Origin: Actinomycetota bacterium
Lineage (GTDB): Bacteria; Actinomycetota; UBA4738; HRBIN12
Assembly: GCA_005883885.1 (NCBI GenBank)
Contig: VAYF01000032.1
Span: 1-11,267, forward strand
DNA length: 11,267 nt
Direction: 5' to 3'
Made by a program: the position numbers and the translations under genes. Each line of letters opens with the position of its first letter. The first letter of the stretch is position 1. The notes under the pieces are model-generated. The model saw only the letters and a list, made by a program, of their open reading frames with translations, was not told the origin of the DNA and searched no databases. This document shows positions 6,113 to 11,267 of the stretch, one piece after another.

Positions 6113-6796
6113 GTGACCACCCGGCCCGTCCCCGACGCCACCGTTACCCGCCTCCCGCTCTACCTTCGGGTGCTGGTGGAGCTCGCGGATCAGGGTGAGG
6201 CGACGGTGTCCTCGGACGTCCTGGCCGACGCAGCGGGGGTGTCCAGCGCGAACGTCCGCAAAGATCTCTCCCACCTGGGGTCCTACGGGACGCGGGGCAT
6301 CGGCTACGACGTTGCCCATCTGATCCACGAGATCCGACGGTCCCTCGGGCTGACGCAGCACTGGTCGATCCTGATCGCCGGCGTCGGTAACCTGGGACAG
6401 GCGCTCGCGCGGTACAAGGGGTTCGCCGAGCGTGGGTTCCGCGTGGCGGCCCTGATCGATGTGGATCCGGCGAAGGTCGGCACTCGCATCGACGGCATGG
6501 AGGTGCGGCATCTCGACGAGCTGCCGAAGCTCGTGCGCGCCGAGCGGGTCGCGATCGGTGTGATCGCGACCCCCGCGACCGATGCGCAGGACGTCGCGGA
6601 CCGGATGGTGCAGGCGGGGCTCCGCTCGATCTTGAACTTCGCGCCGGCGATGCTCACGGTCCCCGAAGGGGTCACGATCCGCAAGGTCGACCTCGCGATC
6701 GAGCTGCAGATCTTGTCCTACTACGAGAAGCGCGACGCTCTCCGCGAGCTCAAGGGATCGGTCGGCAAGCCTGGGGGTGCTATCGCGGGATCGTGA
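6113..6796 (+). CDS. rex: Redox-sensing transcriptional repressor Rex
   Basis: Rex binds DNA when NADH/NAD+ is low and lets go when NADH rises, controlling respiratory and fermentative genes. The 227 residues show the whole family pattern. The N-terminal winged helix (8-80) has ATVTRLPLYLRVL, VSSDVLADAAGVSSANVRKDL and GSYGTRGIGYDV. The Rossmann domain starts at the glycine motif GVGNLGQAL (90-98) and includes ALIDVDPAKVG, LNFAPA (174-179) and the C-terminal VDLAIELQILSYYEKR. The GTG at 6113 is preceded by a weak GAGGCGG. Another possible cue is a tiny frame (ATG 6090 to TGA 6116) that overlaps this start. In many actinobacteria hemA follows rex; here the next gene is the convergent respiratory operon, whose last gene overlaps rex by 17 bases. 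Confidence 0.96.
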   Translation: MTTRPVPDATVTRLPLYLRVLVELADQGEATVSSDVLADAAGVSSANVRKDLSHLGSYGTRGIGYDVAHLIHEIRRSLGLTQHWSILIAGVGNLGQALARYKGFAERGFRVAALIDVDPAKVGTRIDGMEVRHLDELPKLVRAERVAIGVIATPATDAQDVADRMVQAGLRSILNFAPAMLTVPEGVTIRKVDLAIELQILSYYEKRDALRELKGSVGKPGGAIAGS

Positions 6797-7538
6797 GCCA
6801 GATCACGACCGCCACGATCACCAGCATGACCACCAGGATCATGAACTGGATGGCGCCCTGATCCAGGAGGGGCGTTTGGATCGCGAACAGCAGGATCGAG
6901 CCGACGAGGAACATCAGCGAGTAGCGCGGGACGCTGCCGGTGTTGTACTTCATCGACAGCACCGTCTCGGGCCCACCCCCGATGAAGTGTGCCTGCACGA
7001 CGGCGATCGGGGTGCCGTTCGCCGCCTTGGCGAACTCGAGCGAATCGACCCCGAACTGCGTCGTCTGGATCGCATCGAGCGCGTCCGCGTTGCGGCCCAA
7101 CGTGGCGTTCGCCTGGGTGGCGAGGAAGCTGGTGGCGGCGCCCTGGACCGATTGGATGTCGGCCGCCTGCGTGACAGGGTTCGGTTGGCTCCACGTCGGT
7201 GGATTGGGGTACTGGGCGTATTCCGGAGAGATGTCTCCCGAAGGCGCGATGCCGGCGTCGACCACCTGCCACGCCGGCTCGGATCCTCGGGGACCGAGGT
7301 TGGTCTTCGTGTCCGGGCCCTGCGACCAGAACCCGAACATCCAGATGGACGATTGGATGATCATCCAGCCGGAGAAGGCGACCATCAGGACGAGGTACCC
7401 CATCCACCGCCCGAACACCGCGGCGAGCAGCACGTACACGCTGCCGATGAACAGGATGAAACCGGCGAGCACGACCCCGCCACCCTTGAATAGCGTCCCG
7501 CACGCGACGTTGAACCCGAGGCAGGTGTCGGCGAGCAT
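6780..7538 (-). CDS. Four-helix membrane protein with external domain, last gene of the bc operon
   Basis: The 252 residues form two N-terminal membrane helices (about 20-42 and 46-68). A polar region of about 130 residues follows (70-203), including GPDTKTNLGPRGSEPAW and ISPEYAQYPNPPTWSQP. Two C-terminal helices (about 205-224 and 229-250) end the protein. The polar region has no Cys or CxxCH, so it is not a haem c domain; C6 and C13 lie near the N-terminus. I do not recognise the family. The ATG shares one base with the cytochrome c stop (TGATG), so it is translationally coupled and probably an accessory subunit or assembly factor of the complex. It ends inside the 3' end of rex on the other strand. 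Confidence 0.85.
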   Translation of the reverse strand: MLADTCLGFNVACGTLFKGGGVVLAGFILFIGSVYVLLAAVFGRWMGYLVLMVAFSGWMIIQSSIWMFGFWSQGPDTKTNLGPRGSEPAWQVVDAGIAPSGDISPEYAQYPNPPTWSQPNPVTQAADIQSVQGAATSFLATQANATLGRNADALDAIQTTQFGVDSLEFAKAANGTPIAVVQAHFIGGGPETVLSMKYNTGSVPRYSLMFLVGSILLFAIQTPLLDQGAIQFMILVVMLVIVAVVIWLTIPR

Positions 7539-8275
7539 CAGGGCTTCTCCGTGACGACACCGTTCTTCTGCGCGAGCGCGAGGGCCTTGACTTGGGCGGC
7601 GGGATTCGTGCAGATGTTGTCGTCGTAGGCCACCACCTGGGAACTGATGCTGATCAGGTAGGTGACGATGTCGTTGATCTGTTGGTCGTCGAGGGCGCCG
7701 GCGTAGCGGATGCTCCACGAGGGCATGTCGCCGCGTCCCTGCTGGATCACCTGATAGATGTCGTTCACGCTGACGATCGTCGGATGCCCTCCGGTGGGGT
7801 CGAGGATGCCCGCGCAGATGGTGGTCAGGTTCGGTGGATACCCGTAGCCGGGAGCGCCGGTCGTCGGGTCGGTGTACGGGACCACGCCGCCCTTCAGCTC
7901 GTTGCCGTGGCAGCGGGTGCAGCCGACCCCGAGCTGGTTGTCCGCCGAGTATGGCAGCACCGCCTGGGCTCCGCGCTCGACGGCGAGCGTGCGGAGCTCG
8001 TTCTCCTGACTCAGGTTCCGCGAGGGCTCGAAGAGCCACTGCAAGGGGAACCAGATCACGAAGAACGTCATCAGCACCACGCCCCAGCCCTGCAGCCGGT
8101 TGAGCAACGGGGTCTCGAGCGCCGCGTCGGCGGGCCCGGGACGGAGGGCGTTCGGAACCTCGGCCTTCCTGCCGCGGGCCCGGTTCCGAAGGACGAACGC
8201 CGCGATCGACAGGGCGATCGCGAGGGCGCCGAGCGTCACCAGGATGATCCCTGTGGTGTTCGTCGCGGCCAGCAT
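7538..8275 (-). CDS. Membrane-anchored mono-haem cytochrome c of the bc complex
   Basis: The 245-residue protein has two membrane helices (about 9-29 and 63-83) ahead of a class I cytochrome c domain. The haem attachment site is C119-T-R-C122-H123 and the likely distal ligand is M184 in GDMPSWS. The usual C-terminal helix DDQQINDIVTYLISIS follows. C154 and C222 could form a disulfide. There is one haem only, unlike the two-haem QcrC of Mycobacterium and Streptomyces. The c domain should lie outside the membrane and take electrons from the Rieske cluster, passing them to a terminal oxidase. The ATG has a GAGGGGG ribosome binding site and follows the Rieske gene by 11 bases. Confidence 0.92.
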   Translation of the reverse strand: MLAATNTTGIILVTLGALAIALSIAAFVLRNRARGRKAEVPNALRPGPADAALETPLLNRLQGWGVVLMTFFVIWFPLQWLFEPSRNLSQENELRTLAVERGAQAVLPYSADNQLGVGCTRCHGNELKGGVVPYTDPTTGAPGYGYPPNLTTICAGILDPTGGHPTIVSVNDIYQVIQQGRGDMPSWSIRYAGALDDQQINDIVTYLISISSQVVAYDDNICTNPAAQVKALALAQKNGVVTEKP

Positions 8276-8286
8276 CGTCCGCCCCC

Positions 8287-8994
8287 TCAGCCCGGCGCGA
8301 CGCAGAAGGGGCCTTGCGCGGGCTCGTTGATCGTGTTCGTTCCGCGCGGCGGCCCGAGGATGACCCCGGACGTGTCGACCGTCACCTGATCGCCCTCGAT
8401 CGTGAGCATGAACCGGTCCATCCCGCGTGGCGCGGGGCCCAGCTGGTACTCACCGGCGTCGTTGTATTTCGATCCGTGACAGGGGCACTCGAACCACTGG
8501 GATTGCTGACAGAACGGCACGCGGCATCCCAGATGCACGCAGCGCTGGTAGAGGGGCATGATGCCCTGCGCGGTCACCTGCAGCCCCGGGTAGTTCGCCT
8601 GGCCGGATCCCGGGGTGCCGCTCCACTCGACGACGTAGAAGCGGCCTTGCCCGACGTAGAACGGCTGCTTGTTGCTCTCGATGAACGACTTGATGTCGTT
8701 GACCGACCCCGCGGAGATCTTGGATCCGAACCCACCACGGAGGTTCGGCCACAGGAAGCCGACCGTCCCGAACCCGAACTCGGCGGAGAAGAGCAGCACC
8801 GAGGAGATCAACGCGCGGCGCTGGAAGTCACGGCGCGACACGACGGGGACGGGCTTGGCCGCCGGTTCGGCCTGCCGCCCCGCCTGCCTGCTGGCGCGGA
8901 GCAACGACAGGCTGAAGAACAGGGCGAACAGGATGATGCCGACCAGCACGAGGATGACGGCGAGCGTGGCGGTGGAGAGCCCGAGCGCGGTCAC
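8287..8994 (-). CDS. qcrA: Rieske [2Fe-2S] iron-sulfur subunit of the bc complex
   Basis: The 235-residue protein has a canonical Rieske centre. C152 and H154 (CVHLGC) with C170 and H173 (CPCHGS) hold the cluster, and C157 with C172 form the expected disulfide. The PAP loop GPAPRGMDRF follows. C162 is an extra cysteine. Two membrane helices precede it (about 8-33 and 61-81), separated by a loop with SRRDFQRRAL (53-62), which resembles a twin-arginine signal, as expected for a folded Fe-S domain exported by Tat. Mycobacterial QcrA has three helices; this has two. The GTG at 8994 overlaps the upstream stop (GTGA), a coupled start; an earlier in-frame start at 9021 would lie inside the subunit IV gene. 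It accepts electrons from quinol and passes them to cytochrome c. Confidence 0.94.
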   Translation of the reverse strand: MTALGLSTATLAVILVLVGIILFALFFSLSLLRASRQAGRQAEPAAKPVPVVSRRDFQRRALISSVLLFSAEFGFGTVGFLWPNLRGGFGSKISAGSVNDIKSFIESNKQPFYVGQGRFYVVEWSGTPGSGQANYPGLQVTAQGIMPLYQRCVHLGCRVPFCQQSQWFECPCHGSKYNDAGEYQLGPAPRGMDRFMLTIEGDQVTVDTSGVILGPPRGTNTINEPAQGPFCVAPG

Positions 8995-9878
8995 AGTTCG
9001 AAGAACACCCCCTGCGCCCACGGCCAGATCCAGTTGTAGCCCTCACCTCGGAAGAACGACCCGATGATCGTGAGGACCGCTCCGAACATGAACAGGACCG
9101 TGAACAGGGTGATCGCGATCTTCCGGTCGCCGGGCAGGACGCTCGGGTTCCGGTCGACGTAGGGGACCGCCGCGAGCCCGACGAGGATGAAGGTCGGGAT
9201 CGAGATGCCGGCGACCATCGGGTGGAAGTAGCGGAGCAGCTCCTGCAGCCCGAGGAAGTACCACGGGGCCTTCGAGGGGTTCGGCGTGAGGTTGGGGTTC
9301 GCGACCTCACGCAGGGGCGCGTTCAGGAACGTCGAGAACACGAGGAGCCCGGCGAAGAGGATGAGCATCGCGATGAACTCCTCGAGCAAGAGATGCGGCC
9401 ACACGTTGACGCGGTCGCCCTGCTGACGCTCGACCCGCTGGATGCCTTCGGGCGGCACGAGGGCGAGCAGGCGGTGCTTCTCCGGGGCGCCCTTCTTCGG
9501 GGTCGGGATCCCGCCCGTGGGCAGCGGCGCATCGCGCCGCGGCACGGTGGCGGGTGCGGCCGCGACGGCGGTCGCCGTCGCGGTCGCCGCTGCGGGGGCT
9601 GCCACGGCCACGGCCGGAGCCGGGGCCGCTGCCGCTGCAGCCGCGGCAGGAACCGCTGCCGGTGCCGCTGCCCCGGCGCCGTCGCCGCCCGTCGCCGCCG
9701 CGGTGGCGGGCGGCGACGGATGCGCTTCGGCCGCGTCTGGATTCGCGTCGTGGTAGGCGCGGATCGCCTTCGACCGGGCGCGCCCCTCGGCGACGCGCCG
9801 GTCGGTCCCCGCGGCGAGCTGGGCGTCCAGCGTCTGCTGGTAGACGCCCATGTCCTTCGGGACTTCCTCCCAGTTCAC
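8991..9878 (-). CDS. Cytochrome b C-terminal half (subunit IV/PetD-like) with long Ala-rich N-terminal extension
   Basis: The C-terminal 135 residues match cytochrome b6f subunit IV and the C-terminal part of cytochrome b. They include EEFIAMLILFAGLLVFSTF, NPNLTPNPSKAPWYFLGLQELL and later GDRKIAITLF. Three membrane helices are predicted (about 164-186, 223-241, 253-276). The quinol-oxidation-site motif PEWY is A204-P-W-Y207 here. The protein is 295 residues against about 160 for PetD. The extra part is a helical, charged N-terminus (1-50), an Ala/Pro/Val linker (49-112) and a basic stretch before the first helix. The GTG start has GGGAGG eight bases upstream, overlapping the stop of the previous gene, so the extension is probably translated. 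It should form the Qo side of the complex with the preceding gene product. Confidence 0.9.
   Translation of the reverse strand: MNWEEVPKDMGVYQQTLDAQLAAGTDRRVAEGRARSKAIRAYHDANPDAAEAHPSPPATAAATGGDGAGAAAPAAVPAAAAAAAAPAPAVAVAAPAAATATATAVAAAPATVPRRDAPLPTGGIPTPKKGAPEKHRLLALVPPEGIQRVERQQGDRVNVWPHLLLEEFIAMLILFAGLLVFSTFLNAPLREVANPNLTPNPSKAPWYFLGLQELLRYFHPMVAGISIPTFILVGLAAVPYVDRNPSVLPGDRKIAITLFTVLFMFGAVLTIIGSFFRGEGYNWIWPWAQGVFFEL
9543..9734 (-). repeat. Low-complexity alanine/proline/valine-coding tract
   Basis: Codons 49-112 of the subunit IV gene read almost only Ala, Pro, Val, Thr and Gly, in irregular GCC/GCG/GCA-type repeats with no fixed unit. It probably encodes a flexible linker and may vary in length between strains by slippage. 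Confidence 0.75.
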
Positions 9879-9890
9879 AACGTCGCCTCC

Positions 9891-10643
9891 CTACATCGGC
9901 CCCGAGATGCCGCCGTCTTTGCGGATCCGCCAGAAGTGAACCGCGAGGAACAGCACCAGCACGAACGGCAGCGCGAGGACGTGGAGCACGTACCACCGGA
10001 GCAACGTGTTGGGGCTCACGATCGCTCCACCGAGCAGCAGGAAGTTGGCCTGCTTCGCGATGAAAGGGGAGTAGCCCGCGAGCGAGGTGCCGACCGTGAT
10101 CGCCCAGATCGCCAGCTGGTCCCACGGGAGCAGGTAGCCCGTGAACGACAGCCCCAGCGTCAGGAACAGAAGGACGACGCCAACGACCCAGTTGAACTCG
10201 CGTGGCGGCTTGTATGCCCCGGTGTAGAAGACGCGCGCCATGTGCAGCGTCACCGACAGCACCATCAGGTGCGCACCCCATCGGTGCAGGTTGCGGACGA
10301 GGTCGCCGAAGAACACCGACGTCCGGATGGATTGCATGTCTCCGTACGCCGTCGCGCCGCCGATGTCGGCCATCGGACGGTAGAAGAACATCAGGAAGAT
10401 CCCGGTCAGCGTCAGCAGCACGAACAGGAAGAACGAGATCCCGCCGAGGCAGAACGTGTAGGTCAGCTTGAGCCCGTGACGCTTCACCTTCGTCGGGTGC
10501 AGATGCCAGAGGACGTTGTTCATCGTTGCGAGCGCGCGATCCCGGGATGTGTCCTTGTAGCCCTTCCGGTAGATCGAGCCCGGGCGGAACATCGACTTCC
10601 AAACCTCAGACTCGCGGAGATCCGGCAGCTTGATCTTCGCCAC
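9891..10643 (-). CDS. qcrB: b6-type cytochrome b (N-terminal, haem-binding half)
   Basis: The 250 residues carry four membrane helices (about 61-87, 118-140, 151-172, 215-238). Helix B has H120 and H134 (HRWGAHLMVLSVTLHMARVF, 13 residues between). Helix D has H221 and H236 (14 between), the spacing of b6/Firmicutes proteins rather than mitochondrial-type bc1. C65 in FCLGGIS lines up with the Cys that covalently binds haem c-n (c-i) in chloroplast b6 (YCLGG) and Bacillus QcrB. TGYLLPWDQ and the C-terminal IRKDGGISGPM are also b6-like. A 55-residue basic N-terminal extension precedes helix A. The GTG has AAGGAG just upstream. With the next gene it forms a split cytochrome b, unlike the fused QcrB of most actinobacteria; the symbol follows Bacillus usage. 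Confidence 0.93.
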   Translation of the reverse strand: MAKIKLPDLRESEVWKSMFRPGSIYRKGYKDTSRDRALATMNNVLWHLHPTKVKRHGLKLTYTFCLGGISFFLFVLLTLTGIFLMFFYRPMADIGGATAYGDMQSIRTSVFFGDLVRNLHRWGAHLMVLSVTLHMARVFYTGAYKPPREFNWVVGVVLLFLTLGLSFTGYLLPWDQLAIWAITVGTSLAGYSPFIAKQANFLLLGGAIVSPNTLLRWYVLHVLALPFVLVLFLAVHFWRIRKDGGISGPM

Positions 10644-10682
10644 GCTTCTCCTTCTACCTTCCTCGCGCGATCCTCACGACGG

Positions 10683-11078
10683 TCACTCCGGGGCCGCCTG
10701 CGAGGCAGGGACCTCGGCCATCGTGCGCCGCCCGCCGGCCGACTCCGGCAGGCGCGCATAGTACAGCGTGTCCGTCGGGCACCGGTCCACGCACACCGAA
10801 CACCGCGTGCACGCGTTGTCATCGACGACGAAGACGGCGTTCGCCACGCCCACCTCCGCCTCGATCGCGTCTTCGTCGGCGTCCCGGACGATGTCGGTCG
10901 ACATCATCCAGATGCAGTTCCAGGGGCACACGTCCTCGCAGGCTCGGCAGAGGATGCAGTTATCGGGGTCGAGCATGAGGTGCTTCGGCGACTTCACGCC
11001 CTGCGCGAGCCAGGCGGCGTCGACGGCCTCGACGACGTAGTCATCGTGGATGTCGACCTCGGTCTTCGTGAACGGCAT
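10683..11078 (-). CDS. Ferredoxin with two [4Fe-4S] cluster motifs, in the bc operon
   Basis: The 131-residue protein has two complete Cx2Cx2Cx3CP motifs: C41, C44, C47, C51 and C90, C93, C96, C100. These should hold two [4Fe-4S] clusters, as in bacterial-type and NuoI-like ferredoxins. C55 is extra (CPWNC). The spacer between motifs is long and acidic (DADEDAIEAEVG). There is an N-terminal arm of 40 residues and an Ala/Ser-rich tail, but no membrane helix, so it is probably a peripheral cytoplasmic subunit. The ATG has AGGAG five bases upstream, overlapping the previous stop codon. It lies 39 bases before cytochrome b in the same operon, which suggests that it passes electrons into or out of the membrane complex. 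Classical bc complexes have no such subunit. Confidence 0.9.
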   Translation of the reverse strand: MPFTKTEVDIHDDYVVEAVDAAWLAQGVKSPKHLMLDPDNCILCRACEDVCPWNCIWMMSTDIVRDADEDAIEAEVGVANAVFVVDDNACTRCSVCVDRCPTDTLYYARLPESAGGRRTMAEVPASQAAPE

Positions 11079-11086
11079 GTGCGCTC

Positions 11087-11267
11087 CTACCGGTACCCGC
11101 CGGAGGGTCGGGAGTCTCCGCTGCTGCCGCGCAGCTTGCGACGCCAGTTCTGCATCGCTGCCGAGGCCACGAGGACGGTGACGATGGGACCCGTGGTGAG
11201 CCCCATCGCGATCGCGTCACGGACCTGCTTGTACCCCTCCAGGCTGAGCGGGTTCGTGATGCTGGTT
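11087..11267 (-). CDS. C-terminal end of an unidentified membrane protein (5' part outside window)
   Basis: The frame is open from the window edge to the TAG at 11087-11089 and gives the last 59 residues. They include NPLSLEGYKQVRDAI, a hydrophobic segment (about AIAMGLTTGPIVTVLVASAA) that looks like a final membrane helix, and a basic, Ser/Gly-rich cytoplasmic tail (NWRRKLRG and on to SGGYR). The family cannot be named from this end. It lies eight bases before the ferredoxin gene, whose SD overlaps this stop codon, so it belongs to the same operon and may be a membrane partner of the ferredoxin. Confidence 0.65.
   Translation of the reverse strand, partial: TSITNPLSLEGYKQVRDAIAMGLTTGPIVTVLVASAAMQNWRRKLRGSSGDSRPSGGYR

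Noticed and set aside
9874..9880. TTCACAA, a half-site of the Rex operator, at the subunit IV start
   Set aside because: The matching inverted half is absent, and it lies inside the operon between coupled genes.
9307..10602. 431-codon - strand frame across both cytochrome b halves
   Set aside because: Out of frame with the conserved cytochrome b proteins on the same strand, and Arg/Pro-rich without any motif.

Overview
The window is high-GC bacterial DNA that reads as Actinomycetota. The strongest markers are a 33-residue basic protein of the actinobacterial bS22 type, a BldC/Rv0500A-like excisionase-type HTH gene close to it, a glutaredoxin-rex pair, many GTG starts, and near-leaderless genes with a TATCCT -10 box. 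The respiratory genes are not the usual actinobacterial qcrCAB set, so a deep-branching or non-model class is more likely than Streptomyces or Mycobacterium. That placement is inference. No rRNA, tRNA, CRISPR array or mobile element was seen.

Left part (1-2791, + strand): the end of a small HTH regulator, a Clp1/Grc3-type P-loop polynucleotide kinase-like protein whose Shine-Dalgarno lies inside a hairpin, bS22 with a TTG start, a lipoprotein alpha/beta hydrolase, and a SAM hydroxide adenosyltransferase (DUF62). Spacing is tight (SD/stop or start/stop overlaps), so much of this is probably one operon.

Middle (2793-6796): on the - strand, a 49-residue single-pass membrane protein lies downstream of a TIM-barrel sugar phosphate isomerase/epimerase, separated by a 16-bp hairpin. 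A seven-helix membrane protein (+) diverges from the isomerase. A convergent ECF sigma/RskA-like anti-sigma pair (-) follows, then glutaredoxin and rex (+). From memory, several of these genes (isomerase, HTH, bS22, sigma/anti-sigma, glutaredoxin, rex) also lie near each other in Mycobacterium (Rv0498-Rv0508) and Streptomyces (about SCO3320-SCO3328), which suggests a rearranged version of an old neighbourhood.

Right part (6780-11267, all - strand): a respiratory operon converging on rex with a 17-base overlap. In transcription order it holds the end of an unidentified membrane protein, a 2x[4Fe-4S] ferredoxin, a b6-type cytochrome b, a subunit IV-type cytochrome b half with a long Ala-rich N-terminal extension, a Rieske protein, a membrane-anchored mono-haem cytochrome c, and an unknown four-helix membrane protein. 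The cytochrome b is split as in b6f and Firmicutes complexes, has b6-type spacing of haem ligands, and has a Cys where haem c-n (c-i) attaches in b6f. The set looks like a menaquinol:cytochrome c reductase with extra subunits. Rex, an NADH/NAD+ sensor, sits beside it, but no Rex operator is visible in the window.
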